DNA of 64,000 nucleotides from NCBI RefSeq assembly GCF_900143075.1, contig NZ_FRCY01000006.1, positions 237,959-301,958 of the forward strand. The letters are read 5' to 3'. Shown here one piece after another: positions 45,197-55,311 of the stretch; within the stretch, counting starts at the first letter, position 1; every line of letters begins with the position of its first letter. Source of the stretch: Cyclobacterium lianum (GTDB lineage: Bacteria; Bacteroidota; Bacteroidia; Cytophagales; Cyclobacteriaceae). Both the position numbers and the translations under genes were made by a program. Below the pieces are notes generated by a model. It made no database searches. It saw nothing but the letters and a program-made list of their open reading frames with translations, and had not been told where the DNA came from.

Positions 45197-46756
45197 TCAA
45201 TCCCCCATCCAATGGAGTTGCTTCCAGGTTTCCGGTCCATCGTTTTTCTGAAGTGCTCCCGGAGTACTTCTGCCATTTTGTATATAAGCAGTAAGAAGGG
45301 ACTTCAATTCTTCCACTTTGTCAGGATGGTTCTTAATTAAATTTTGCTCTTCTCCCGGATCAGTGTCAAGATTATACAACTGCATGGATGGTAGCCCTTC
45401 TAATTCTTCAGGGGTTCTCGGAAAACTCCAACCACCGGATCCCGGGCATAATATAAGTTTCCATTCGGCTTTTCGGATGGCAAAACTTCCATCTATGGAA
45501 TGATGTACAGTTGCTTCTCTCAATGGTAGGCGTGCATCAGTACTGGTCAATAGTGGTAAAAAACTAAAGCTGTCTTCTCCTGCCTGGTCTGGTAATTTGT
45601 AATTAACAAGGTCTGCAACCGTTGCCATCAAGTCGGTGGTACATATGGTAGCGGATGTGGTTTGGGCTTTTTGAGTTTTTTCAGGCCAATGTACAATGAA
45701 AGGGACCCGGTGCCCTCCTTCGTATATATCAGCTTTGTGGCCACGATAGATGTAGCTTGGATCATGGTTGACCTTTTCAAGTTCCGGGAAACTGGCTTTC
45801 GGGGAACAGCCGTTGTCGCTGGTAAATATAAGAATTGTGTTGTCCAGTTCTCCCTGCTCTTCCAACGCCTGCATTATCTGACCCAAGACATCGTCTACCT
45901 GTAACATAAAATCTCCATACATATTGGTATTACTTTTTCCCATAAATTCGGTTGTAGGCAATATAGGAGTATGTGGGGCAGGAAGGGCAAAATACAGGAA
46001 AAACGGTTCAGGGGCATTGGACTGGGTTTGGATATATTCCACTGCTTTTTGGGTAAGGTGGGGCAATACCTGCACATGGTCAAAATTACTCCCGGTTGGG
46101 CCTTCTCTCCAAAACCCTTTATCGTCAACATTGACAGTAACCCTATCCGGAACAGCGGTAATTCTGCTGTCTTCTACATATACATAGGGAGGCATATCCA
46201 ATGACCCGCTAAACCCATAAGAGTAAGTAAACCCAAGATCTTTTGGACCATTTTTTATGGGTTTCGTGTAATCAACTTCAAAGTTATTGGCCAGGTTATC
46301 AATATTGCTGGTATTTTCCTCAAAAGCCCAATCCCATCCCAGATGCCATTTCCCCACAAAAGCCGTATGGTACCCTTTTTCTTGAAGCAACTTTCCCACG
46401 GTAAGTCTGTCATTGGGTATGAGTGGTTTGGAATAACCTCCCAAAACACCGCTTTTTAAGGTCGATCGCCAGTTGTATCTGCCGGTAATGATTCCATATC
46501 TGGTAGGGGTGCAAACCGCAGAACTGGTATGTGCATCGGTAAATTTCAATCCACCATTAATCAACCGATCAATGTTTTTTGTATGGATTTTTGAATCGGG
46601 ATTATACCCAGAAACATCCCCGATTCCCAGGTCATCGGCTAATATGTATACGATATTGGGATGATCTCTCGAATTGGAAGTTTGGGCACGGGTCTGAAAA
46701 GAAACAACCAATAAAACAAATAAAAACAAAGTTTGGGGTTTTTCTATTATATGCAT
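45197..46756 (-). CDS. Sulfatase (S1 family)
   Basis: A 519-residue sulfatase with a Sec signal ending TRAQ (about residue 25) and no lipobox. The formylglycine motif is CTPTRYGIITGR with Cys82; YILADDLGIGD gives the first metal aspartates (Asp41, Asp42), GKWHLGWDW and FTSDNGCSP the rest. It shares the segment order and many residues with the next sulfatase (for example WRSTLKSGVLGGYSKPL against WRSRLQKGIVGLYGKPL). The two probably act on different sulfate positions of the same glycan, which is inference. It is transcribed after the metallo-beta-lactamase-fold gene, with a palindrome in the 220-base gap between them. Confidence 0.95.
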   Translation of the reverse strand: MHIIEKPQTLFLFVLLVVSFQTRAQTSNSRDHPNIVYILADDLGIGDVSGYNPDSKIHTKNIDRLINGGLKFTDAHTSSAVCTPTRYGIITGRYNWRSTLKSGVLGGYSKPLIPNDRLTVGKLLQEKGYHTAFVGKWHLGWDWAFEENTSNIDNLANNFEVDYTKPIKNGPKDLGFTYSYGFSGSLDMPPYVYVEDSRITAVPDRVTVNVDDKGFWREGPTGSNFDHVQVLPHLTQKAVEYIQTQSNAPEPFFLYFALPAPHTPILPTTEFMGKSNTNMYGDFMLQVDDVLGQIMQALEEQGELDNTILIFTSDNGCSPKASFPELEKVNHDPSYIYRGHKADIYEGGHRVPFIVHWPEKTQKAQTTSATICTTDLMATVADLVNYKLPDQAGEDSFSFLPLLTSTDARLPLREATVHHSIDGSFAIRKAEWKLILCPGSGGWSFPRTPEELEGLPSMQLYNLDTDPGEEQNLIKNHPDKVEELKSLLTAYIQNGRSTPGALQKNDGPETWKQLHWMGD

Positions 46757-46824
46757 AGTTGATTAATTTAGTTTTAAGATTGTTGTTTTTAATTTTCCAG
46801 TCATTTCCTTTGGGATAGCAGGAT

Positions 46825-46840
46825 ATCCAATTAATTGGAT
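46825..46840. repeat. 16-base perfect palindrome in the sulfatase operon
   Basis: ATCCAATTAATTGGAT is fully self-complementary and lies in the 223-base gap between the metallo-beta-lactamase-fold gene and the next sulfatase, about 70 bases upstream of the latter's ATG. It could be an operator for a dimeric regulator or part of an RNA structure. On the forward strand it is followed by a T-run, but no forward gene ends here. Confidence 0.5.
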
Positions 46841-46979
46841 TTTTTGGATTTTAATGGGACACATGATCCATAAACAACACCCAAATAAACGCGAACGGAA
46901 ACATTGATTTTATTTTATACATTTTTTACGATCAGGGTTAAATTTTTCCTGATATAAAGGCATAGGTGAATCGTGGATA

Positions 46980-48929
46980 TCATTCAACATAAATGATGGA
47001 ATCAAACCACTCTCCAATCAGCTCCCCATTTAAGGTGAGATCAAAACTTATTATTCCGACCCCGGTTGCAGCTGCTTCCGTTGCCTCAAGTTCAACCGGA
47101 AAAGATTTATTTCCTGGGTCGGAAATTTTTACCTCAATTACCTCAGGATCTGAAATGATTCCTTTTGGTGTCCTGATGTGCACCTTATAGATTTGGTCCT
47201 GCTCCACAAAATTTCGGATGACCACATTAACTCTTCCTGGTTTTCCATTGGTCAGTCTTTTCCTGTATGGTTCAGCTTTCACCCAAAAAGGGTCAAACCA
47301 AAACCGATAATCGGGGAAATTACTCAGGCTTTGAAAGGCTTCCCGTAACTCATAGGACCATTGTCGGTATCTCTCTATTAAATCCCGGGGATGGTCGATT
47401 ACCACCGAATGTCCCCCAACAATCCGGTCGGGATTAAGTTTTGCTAAATATTCTGCTCCATGAATATATCCTTCTTCTAAAACGGTACTGTTATGGGCCA
47501 CAACAGCAGGATTTCCCCTGTTATTGGGGGCAGGACGGATATTGTCCCCGGTGAAAGCCACAAGTTTGCCATCAATCATACCTTGAAGGCACATGGCAAA
47601 CTCAGTTTGTCCGGGCATCCAATCAACGGTAAAAGTAAATTCCTCCCATTCAAAGGTTTCTCCGTCTTTAAACTCCCGATCAACCTCTAACGAATGAAAA
47701 CCTTTATTATATCCCGGAATCATTGCTGAATAATTAAAATCAAGCGGTCTTTCGATTTGAGGTACCATCCGATCCAGTGCCCAAACCTCTGCTCCATACT
47801 TTTCTTTTAAAAATGGTACCTGCAGAAAATGGTCTCCGTGCATATGGGAAATCAAAACGGCGTCAATTTTTTTTAATCCCAACTTCTCCTCCATCTGCCG
47901 AATTGCAGTTTCTAATAAACCTTCGTCGATCAATCCGCAATCGACGACCAATGCCCTTCCGCTATCAGCAATGATGATCGTGAAATTGGGGAAGAAGTTG
48001 GCATGCCCCTTGAATTTATACACATGCGGGGACACTTGATTCACATAAGGAATGATAGTAGGGACAGACACCTCGTCCTCGATAGACGCTGCATAGGTAA
48101 ATAACGGATATCCCTGAACCAATAAATCGGCCATATTGGCCAATTTTGCCTGGTAATCTTCTAATTGTCTCACTGGATCCTCCACTATCGCACCATGCGA
48201 AGGAAGTAATAAATGGGGGGTGAATTGTTTGACCATGGCCGCGGCATTGTGCAGCGCAAAAATTCCAGATGCAAAACCATAATCCCAATCAGTGTCGAAA
48301 AAATTATGCATGCGCCCCCCATCCAACATCAAATCACCGCTGAATACATTCCACCCTCTTTCCGTTTTGAGGAAATATGACATGGATCCGGGACTGTTCC
48401 CTTTGGTTTCCATACACCGAAACTCAAAATTGTGCCAGGTAAACGTATCCATTTTTGCAAAAGAACGATCCACCTGAATAGGGAATAATGCAGGCCTAAC
48501 ATAACTAGCGCCCACCACGGAAAAGGGATCACTATTGGACGGATCCATTTTTCTAAATGAAGTAGGTTTTTCGAAAAGCAGGCGTTCTTCTTCGGGAACC
48601 GCAACCTTTGCTTTCCATTTCTTTAAAAGGGGGTATCCCTGGCTCTGTTCTCGATGATGATGGGTAAACAGGACCCAATCTACTTTTTCTATCCCAATGT
48701 CACTTAAATGATCGAGTACAGATCCGTTTCCCAAATCAATTAATAAAGCCCTGTTATTATCCTTTATTACGTAAACATTACTGACATCCCTCCAGAGGTA
48801 AATATGGGTATCCAACTGCTCAAACTTGCCTACAAACTGCTCATTATGGTAATTTTGAGCTTTCAATCCTGTTAGAAAAGCAAGGAAAAGAAATATTTTA
48901 GATAATTGAAATAAAATGAATTTATTCAT
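46980..48929 (-). CDS. Protein with two metallo-beta-lactamase-fold domains
   Basis: A 649-residue exported protein (ATG at 48929, signal MNKFILFQLSKIFLFLAFLTGLKAQ; a TTG six codons earlier is possible but less likely). Domain one, residues about 35-275, has THHHREQ (89-95) where the fold normally has HxHxDH, with Asp199 and His245 retained. Domain two, residues about 295-520, has the full motif HMHGDH (362-367), Asp462 and His507. The last 130 residues form a beta-rich domain. Type III alkylsulfatases also use this fold, and its place inside a sulfatase operon suggests a hydrolase acting on the same substrate, but the sequence does not prove it. Confidence 0.85.
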   Translation of the reverse strand: MNKFILFQLSKIFLFLAFLTGLKAQNYHNEQFVGKFEQLDTHIYLWRDVSNVYVIKDNNRALLIDLGNGSVLDHLSDIGIEKVDWVLFTHHHREQSQGYPLLKKWKAKVAVPEEERLLFEKPTSFRKMDPSNSDPFSVVGASYVRPALFPIQVDRSFAKMDTFTWHNFEFRCMETKGNSPGSMSYFLKTERGWNVFSGDLMLDGGRMHNFFDTDWDYGFASGIFALHNAAAMVKQFTPHLLLPSHGAIVEDPVRQLEDYQAKLANMADLLVQGYPLFTYAASIEDEVSVPTIIPYVNQVSPHVYKFKGHANFFPNFTIIIADSGRALVVDCGLIDEGLLETAIRQMEEKLGLKKIDAVLISHMHGDHFLQVPFLKEKYGAEVWALDRMVPQIERPLDFNYSAMIPGYNKGFHSLEVDREFKDGETFEWEEFTFTVDWMPGQTEFAMCLQGMIDGKLVAFTGDNIRPAPNNRGNPAVVAHNSTVLEEGYIHGAEYLAKLNPDRIVGGHSVVIDHPRDLIERYRQWSYELREAFQSLSNFPDYRFWFDPFWVKAEPYRKRLTNGKPGRVNVVIRNFVEQDQIYKVHIRTPKGIISDPEVIEVKISDPGNKSFPVELEATEAAATGVGIISFDLTLNGELIGEWFDSIIYVE

Positions 48930-48958
48930 TTTCAGAGGCAATTTCAAAATTAAAGGGA

Positions 48959-50299
48959 TTAGGTCAGGATCGTCTCTTCATTTAAACCAAATTCCCATTC
49001 TTCATAGGCTCTATTTAATTCTTGAAAAACATCGGGAAATTCTTCTTTTACATCAGTTGTTTCCTTAATATCTGTTGAGAGATTATATAATTTTGCCTCT
49101 CCATCTATTTTCACCAATTTCCAATTGCCTTTTCGAGCGGCAGCTTGATTTTTAAATCTCCAAAATACAGTCCTTTCCTCATTTTTTTGATCCGCTTTTT
49201 CCTGGGCAAAAATTCCGGAAAAATCCTTACCAGACAAATCCTTTGGTACCTCTAAACCCATCAGGCTGGTAATGGTGGGAAACAAATCCATGGACATTGC
49301 CAATTCTCCGGATTCTCCCGGACTTATTTTATCCTTCCAGTAGAAAATGGCTGGAACTCTATGTCCTCCCTCATATACCTGGCTTTTATATCCGCTAAAA
49401 GGAGCATTTGAACCTAAATTTCTGGTACCTCCATTGTCTGAACAGAATATAACAAGGGTGTTTTCCGCCAGACCGTTCTTTTCCAGGTAATCCAATACAC
49501 CACCTACACTCCTGTCCAGCGCCTCTATCATTTCCTTGTAGGCGTTAACTTTGTCTTCCCGGCTTCCTTGAATAGGGAAATCACCACCTACCGTTCGGTC
49601 TGCCTTGTCATTTGGACCCTGGTAGGGAGAATGGGGTGCCCCATGCGCCAGATACAAAAAAAATGGATTATCCTTATTTCTTTCCTCCATGTACTCAAGT
49701 GCCTTACCTGTGATCAAATCGGTCAAATAGCCAGCTTCCTTTTGCAGTTTTTGATTATTCCACCAATCCTCGTATCCTTCCTGATCTATATGGCTGAAAT
49801 AATCCACATTGCCACTTACAAATCCTACAAACTGGTCAAACCCTTGCACATTGGGACCAAATTCCGGCTTATAACCCAGATGCCATTTTCCAAAAAGCGC
49901 TGTAGCATACCCGGAGTCTTTTAGATACTCGGCTAAGGTAAATTTGTCCGGATCCATCCCACGGTCTCTGTGGCCCTTTGCCGTTATTACGCCTTCCACA
50001 CCCGCCTCCTGTGGGTAAAGCCCCGTCATTAGTGAGGCACGGGTCGGACTACAAACGACCCCATTTGAATGGTAGTCGGTGAGCCTGGTACCAAAACGCG
50101 CCATACGGTCAATATTCGGTGTTTTTATTGTGGTATTCCCATAGCAACCGAGGTCATTATAGCCAAGATCATCTGCCATTATAAGGACTACATTCGGCAA
50201 TGTACCTACTGGTTTGGTATTTACTGCATTATTGGGTTGGGAATTGCAGCCCCAACCCAATAATGCCAAAAGCCCCGTCACCAAAATGAGATTTTTCAT
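48959..50299 (-). CDS. Sulfatase (S1 family, lipoprotein)
   Basis: A 446-residue arylsulfatase-like enzyme. The signal ends GWGC (Cys18). The formylglycine motif is CSPTRASLMTGLYP with Cys83; LIMADDLGYND carries the metal aspartates (Asp43, Asp44); ALFGKWHLGY and FCSDNGGTR complete the active site. It differs from the two downstream sulfatases in length and motif details, so it belongs to another S1 subfamily and probably another sulfate position. It begins 11 bases after the SusD gene and is thus directly in the SusCD operon. Confidence 0.95.
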   Translation of the reverse strand: MKNLILVTGLLALLGWGCNSQPNNAVNTKPVGTLPNVVLIMADDLGYNDLGCYGNTTIKTPNIDRMARFGTRLTDYHSNGVVCSPTRASLMTGLYPQEAGVEGVITAKGHRDRGMDPDKFTLAEYLKDSGYATALFGKWHLGYKPEFGPNVQGFDQFVGFVSGNVDYFSHIDQEGYEDWWNNQKLQKEAGYLTDLITGKALEYMEERNKDNPFFLYLAHGAPHSPYQGPNDKADRTVGGDFPIQGSREDKVNAYKEMIEALDRSVGGVLDYLEKNGLAENTLVIFCSDNGGTRNLGSNAPFSGYKSQVYEGGHRVPAIFYWKDKISPGESGELAMSMDLFPTITSLMGLEVPKDLSGKDFSGIFAQEKADQKNEERTVFWRFKNQAAARKGNWKLVKIDGEAKLYNLSTDIKETTDVKEEFPDVFQELNRAYEEWEFGLNEETILT

Positions 50300-50310
50300 A
50301 TTACCTGTGA

Positions 50311-51816
50311 TTAATATCCCGGGTTTTGTTCACCCAGTTGGGCGTTATTTACAAATTCTATAGAAGGGAGCGGGTAAAGAAAATATTCCTTTCCTGTAAT
50401 TGGATGGTCCACCAAGCGCTGCTGAGGAAAATTAAGTCCGGTAAATTCCATTTGGTTTTGAATGACATCTCTAAGGATCCCATATCGGTTCAAATCAAAA
50501 TACCTTTTGGTCTCGAAGGCGAGCTCTATTCTTCTTTCATCCCTCAATCTATCCCTAAAGGCTGCTTGATTGGGAAGGTCATCGCCGCTGAGAGCGGGAA
50601 GACCAGCATTGATCCTGATTTCATTAAGCAGCTCAAAAGCCTCTCCATCAGACTGGTAACCTATTTCATTCAAAGCCTCAGCTCGATTTAATAAAACTTC
50701 AGCATATCTGATCAAAGGAAAATTCCAGGTACTCAAGGATCTTGGGTCTTCCGTATTGTAATACTTATTGATATAATTGAGGCTCCCATCCGGCATGGAA
50801 GGATCTATAAAATTAGCCAAACCATAATCGTCAACGATTACATCTCTGCGCATATCCCCAACTTCGAATAATTGCATGATGCCGTTCCCCGAGGACAATC
50901 CTCCCCCTTCTCCATTCAGATTATCATCAGTTGGCAAAAGGAAAGCCAATCCACTGAGAAAATCAGGTGGAGCAAAGGCCACACTCTTGGAAGTAGTGGT
51001 CTGCCCGATTACCCCACCATACTGGACCTCAAAAAAAGAAGCTTCGCTATTTTCCTGCGATCCATTGAAATTATCCGCATAATTCTCTAACAAAGTGCCA
51101 GCCTCTATAAGGCTATTCGTAACCTGTGATGCTTCATTCCACTCTTCCAATTCCAAATGTACGGCAGAAAGAAGGGCTCTCGCCGAATGTACAGTTGGCC
51201 TGCCATTTTCCATTCCAATACCACCGGAATAATTTTCTGGTAAAAGGCTGATTGCATCATTTAAATCAGATTTAATTTGAGTATAAAGGGTCGATAAGCT
51301 TTCCCGGGGCAATTCAGCGTCCTCTCTCGTTTGGATCTCATTGATAATTAAGGGTACCTCCCCAAATAACCTGACCAAATTAAAATAATACAAGGCCCTC
51401 ATGAATTTAGCCTGGCCTTCTACTGCATTCTCCATGACCGGACCTGAAAAATCCTCTACCCTGGATATATTATCCAGGACAGTATTGGCACGAGTAATTC
51501 CCGTATAGTGCAAACTCCAGGTTGTTTCAATATAGCCTAATGTTGGATCTACGTTAAAGATATCCGGCTCAGTTTCTTTTCTCCAGGTCCATCCATCATC
51601 ACTAGCCAGATCAGTAAGTTGAAACATAACATTTTGGTACAAAGGATTTAAAGGCTGGTAAACTCCATTCACTGCGGTAATGATATTACTTTCGGTGGTA
51701 AATAGGTCGGCCATTGGAACAAGGCCCTCGGGTGCGGGTTCCAGAATAGATTCGCAACTCATGGTTAAAGCAGTTAATACTATTCCTATATTTTTAAGAA
51801 ACTTATTGTTTTTCAT
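50311..51816 (-). CDS. SusD/RagB family surface glycan-binding lipoprotein
   Basis: A 501-residue SusD-like lipoprotein (signal ending MSC, Cys21). SusD proteins cap the SusC barrel and capture the oligosaccharide at the cell surface. Typical features are the N-terminal FTTESNIITAVNGVYQPL, the TPR-like helices around EGQAKFMRALYYFNLVRLFGEVPLI, and the C-terminal RYAEVLLNRAEALNEIG with RDRLRDERRIELAFETKRYFDLNRYGIL. It is 38 bases downstream of the SusC gene and precedes the sulfatase by 11. Length is within the usual range. Confidence 0.96.
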   Translation of the reverse strand: MKNNKFLKNIGIVLTALTMSCESILEPAPEGLVPMADLFTTESNIITAVNGVYQPLNPLYQNVMFQLTDLASDDGWTWRKETEPDIFNVDPTLGYIETTWSLHYTGITRANTVLDNISRVEDFSGPVMENAVEGQAKFMRALYYFNLVRLFGEVPLIINEIQTREDAELPRESLSTLYTQIKSDLNDAISLLPENYSGGIGMENGRPTVHSARALLSAVHLELEEWNEASQVTNSLIEAGTLLENYADNFNGSQENSEASFFEVQYGGVIGQTTTSKSVAFAPPDFLSGLAFLLPTDDNLNGEGGGLSSGNGIMQLFEVGDMRRDVIVDDYGLANFIDPSMPDGSLNYINKYYNTEDPRSLSTWNFPLIRYAEVLLNRAEALNEIGYQSDGEAFELLNEIRINAGLPALSGDDLPNQAAFRDRLRDERRIELAFETKRYFDLNRYGILRDVIQNQMEFTGLNFPQQRLVDHPITGKEYFLYPLPSIEFVNNAQLGEQNPGY

Positions 51817-51854
51817 CGTATTTTTAATTTCAATTTTATGAAAAATTAAAAAAT

Positions 51855-54800
51855 TTAGAAAGTCATCTGAGCAGACAAGGATACCAATCTGGTTTGTGGA
51901 TAAGGCGTATAATCTATTCCCGAAGATAACAAACTAGTCCTGCTGGACGCTTCCGGATCCAGTCCAGAATAATTGGTGAACATTAATAAATTGGTACCTG
52001 TCAACGTTAATTTGGTGCTTTGAATGGATTTTCCAACAAACCATTCCATGGGAAAATTATAGGATAAACTAAGATTTTTTAAGCGGATAAAATCTCCAGT
52101 TTCCAAAAACCGATCCGACACCATGGTCACCAGGGTCGTGGTATTACCTCCTTGTGAAGGCCTGGGAATTGTGCTACTCGGGTTTTCTGGTGTCCAGAAA
52201 CCATTTACCTCGGCAAAATTCTGAACAAAAGGCACTCCCCGGGCCAACAGGTTTCTTGCAGTATTATAAACCTGGTATCCGCCGGCAAAATCAAAAAACA
52301 CCGAAAGATTAAAATTCTTGTAATTGAAAGAGTTATCTATTCCTCCAAAATATTTTGGATGGGGATTTCCCACAAAGGTTTTATCGCCTGCATCAAATAC
52401 TCCATTTCCGTTATTGTCCTTGTACCTGGGGTCACCAGGTACTGCACCAGACCAGCTTTGCGCCTCATCTTCTTCTCCCAATTGCCAGACTCCATCATAT
52501 TGCCACATGTAAAAGGCCCCAACCGGATGCCCTGCTCTGGATAAATTGGCAGGTTGATTAGAAAGAGGTATATTTTGTCCGGGGATTTCCAGAGACTCTC
52601 CAATGGAGTTGGTACCAATATCCAATACTTCATTTTTATTAAAAGAAATGTTGAAATTGGTACTCCAGGCTATTGCTCCAACAGTGTTTCTGGAATTGAC
52701 CGAAAATTCAAAACCGGAATTCAAAACCGAACCCAAATTCACAACAGGATCCTGTGAAACACCTGCCGTTAGAGGAATGGGTGTGGATACCAATAAATCC
52801 TGAGAAACCCGGTTATAATAATCCGTAGTAGCATAAATCCTACCCTCTAAGATGGAAATGTCAATTCCTGCATCAAATTGTTTGGTACTTTCCCATTGTA
52901 GAAATGGATTACCTATATTCTGTGGAGAATTTCCGATTACCAGACTGTTTCCGAATACGTAGGGAGTGGAGGCAGCCCGGGTAAGGAAAGCGAAGTTTCC
53001 TATTTCCTGATTACCGGTTAGTCCATAACTGGTCCTGATTTTCAGATCATCAATAAAACCGGAAGATTTAAGAAACTCTTCCTCTGATAGCCTCCACGCT
53101 ATGGATCCGCTTGGAAATACTCCAAACCTTGTGGACGGACCAAATTTAGAGGAACCGTCCCTCCTAACCGTTCCAGTCAACAGTAATTTTTCGTCATAGG
53201 AATAGTTTGCTCTGAAAAAAGAGGATATTAGTCCGGAGCTTACCTTGGATCCGTTGGCATTAAAATTAATCTGATTGGAGAGTTGGTTTAGGGAGTTATT
53301 GACCGTTCCTGAACCAGTTATTGAACTATTATTGAAGATAAACTGCTGGGCAGAAAACCCAGCTAATAATTTGAAATCATGATTATCTATTCGTTTCTCA
53401 TAATTGACAGTTGCATCTGAGACCCAATTGATCTCTTGTCTATTAGGTACCGTCACGCTTCCTTCCGGACGGGTAAACCTCCCGATTTGATAAACCGGCA
53501 TATAAGTATAACCGCTGCCCAATATCACATCACCTCCAATATTGGCAGAAATGGTTAAATCATCCATTGGCTTGAAATCAAACTTTGTATTTCCCATCAA
53601 CCGGGTTACGTCCTCCTCACGGGTAGGTAATAAAAGATCAATCAGAGGATTATCATTGGCACCAAAATAGGGTGCAGCGGTTGTGTTGACGGCGGTCAAA
53701 TTTCCATTATCATCGTAAGCAGGGGTGTAGGAATGTTGATAGGCCAAACTTCGGTATCCTGTTGACCCCCAATTGTCGTTGTTCTGAACATTTTGTTTCT
53801 GATGGCTTCCTGTCAGATTGGTAGAAACCTTCAACCATTTATTGATTTCAGAGCTTACATTCAATCTTAAAAACCAGGTTTTCAAGTCAGAATTAATGAG
53901 CGTCCCTTTTCTGTCCAGGTAAGAAACAGATCCGGAAAATTGAGTTCTTTCAGATCCGCCGCTGAAGCCGAGGTTGTAATTTTGCCTTACCCCTGTCTGA
54001 GTTCCCAGTTCCTGCCAGTCGTTATCGATTTGCCAGGAAGGGTGGCTGGGATCATCGTATACGGATATATTTCGGTTTGAATTTTTAAAAGCTTCTACAA
54101 ACAACTCCCTTTGCTCCTGTGAACTCATTACATCAAACCTTCGGGTGATTTCTTCTACACCAATATCTGCATTGAATGTAAATTGGGTTTTCCCCGCCTG
54201 ACCTTTTTTTGTTGTGATGATGACTACGCCATTTGCGGCGCGCGCCCCATAGATCGCCGTAGCAGAGGCATCTTTAAGAATATCTATGGCTGTGATGTCT
54301 TTCGGATTTATCGTTGAAAAATCCGAACTGAAAAGCGGTACACCATCCACGACAATTAAGGGGTCATTACTGCCAGTCACAGAACCAATTCCTCTGATAT
54401 TGATGGAGAATTTCCCATTGAGATCTCCTCCTGTTTGTCTTACCTGGACCCCACTCGCCCGTCCTTGCAATGCATCCTCAAAATTGGCCACAGGCCTGGA
54501 CTGTAGGAGGTCTTCTGATACCGAGGCAACAGATCCAGTAATGTCCGCTTTTTTCTGCGTTCCATACCCCACGACCACCACTTCTTCCAATGACGACTGA
54601 TCCTCAACCAGTGTGACGGAAAAATCGGTTTGATTACCAACTGTAATTCTCTGAGACCGATAGCCGATAAAGGAGATCAACAAAACCGCACCCTCTTCTG
54701 CTTCCAGGCTGAAATTACCATCGATATCGGTAGCTGTACCCGAAGAAGTACCTTCTATCAGCACCGTGGCACCGGGAATCGGATCGCCGTTTTCGTCTGT

Positions 54801-55220
54801 CACTGTGCCGGTAACCGGCCTCAGTTCCATCGCTGGCATGGCCTGCACCTCAGTCTCGTTATTGGATACTACGTCTATGGTATGGTTCATCTGCCGGAAA
54901 CTCAAACTTAACTGTTGGCCGGCGTCCTTAAGCCGCTCCTCCACCGTTCCGGACTCGTCCTTAAATTGAATGGTTTGGGATTTGTCAAGGCCGCGGTTTT
55001 CGTAGGCAAACTTAAAGGGTGTTTTCCTTTCTACTTCGTTAAAAAATTGTCGTAAACTAAGAGAAGGTGATGATAAACGTATGCTAACTTCTTCTATGCG
55101 CTTGTATTGGCCTTTTGCCTGGATGATGCTGACCACATTGACCAGTGAAATTTGTAAAATGAGGCCATATAAAAACCCTTTCGACAACATCAGGATTGCC
55201 TTTAGTAATTTATTTTTCAT
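51855..55220 (-). CDS. SusC/RagA family TonB-dependent receptor with STN domain
   Basis: A 1121-residue outer-membrane importer. From the N-terminus: signal sequence, an STN (secretin/TonB N-terminal) domain at about 45-120, a carboxypeptidase-like beta-sandwich at 130-210 (VTGTVTDENGDPIPGATVLIEG), the TonB box/SusC hallmark region VVVGYGTQKKADITGSVASV, the plug to about 360 and a 22-strand barrel ending in SLSAQMTF. The STN domain marks receptors that signal to a FecR anti-sigma factor, and such a protein and its ECF sigma factor are encoded just upstream. With SusD it should import the glycan fragments produced by the surface enzymes of this locus. Confidence 0.97.
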   Translation of the reverse strand: MKNKLLKAILMLSKGFLYGLILQISLVNVVSIIQAKGQYKRIEEVSIRLSSPSLSLRQFFNEVERKTPFKFAYENRGLDKSQTIQFKDESGTVEERLKDAGQQLSLSFRQMNHTIDVVSNNETEVQAMPAMELRPVTGTVTDENGDPIPGATVLIEGTSSGTATDIDGNFSLEAEEGAVLLISFIGYRSQRITVGNQTDFSVTLVEDQSSLEEVVVVGYGTQKKADITGSVASVSEDLLQSRPVANFEDALQGRASGVQVRQTGGDLNGKFSINIRGIGSVTGSNDPLIVVDGVPLFSSDFSTINPKDITAIDILKDASATAIYGARAANGVVIITTKKGQAGKTQFTFNADIGVEEITRRFDVMSSQEQRELFVEAFKNSNRNISVYDDPSHPSWQIDNDWQELGTQTGVRQNYNLGFSGGSERTQFSGSVSYLDRKGTLINSDLKTWFLRLNVSSEINKWLKVSTNLTGSHQKQNVQNNDNWGSTGYRSLAYQHSYTPAYDDNGNLTAVNTTAAPYFGANDNPLIDLLLPTREEDVTRLMGNTKFDFKPMDDLTISANIGGDVILGSGYTYMPVYQIGRFTRPEGSVTVPNRQEINWVSDATVNYEKRIDNHDFKLLAGFSAQQFIFNNSSITGSGTVNNSLNQLSNQINFNANGSKVSSGLISSFFRANYSYDEKLLLTGTVRRDGSSKFGPSTRFGVFPSGSIAWRLSEEEFLKSSGFIDDLKIRTSYGLTGNQEIGNFAFLTRAASTPYVFGNSLVIGNSPQNIGNPFLQWESTKQFDAGIDISILEGRIYATTDYYNRVSQDLLVSTPIPLTAGVSQDPVVNLGSVLNSGFEFSVNSRNTVGAIAWSTNFNISFNKNEVLDIGTNSIGESLEIPGQNIPLSNQPANLSRAGHPVGAFYMWQYDGVWQLGEEDEAQSWSGAVPGDPRYKDNNGNGVFDAGDKTFVGNPHPKYFGGIDNSFNYKNFNLSVFFDFAGGYQVYNTARNLLARGVPFVQNFAEVNGFWTPENPSSTIPRPSQGGNTTTLVTMVSDRFLETGDFIRLKNLSLSYNFPMEWFVGKSIQSTKLTLTGTNLLMFTNYSGLDPEASSRTSLLSSGIDYTPYPQTRLVSLSAQMTF

Positions 55221-55311
55221 AATTTTGAATGTTTATTGGAAACTGATTTCAATAAGCCTGGTCTATTGATGGCCCCATTCCCCAATGTGCACCATCATCA
55301 GACCAGCCTCC

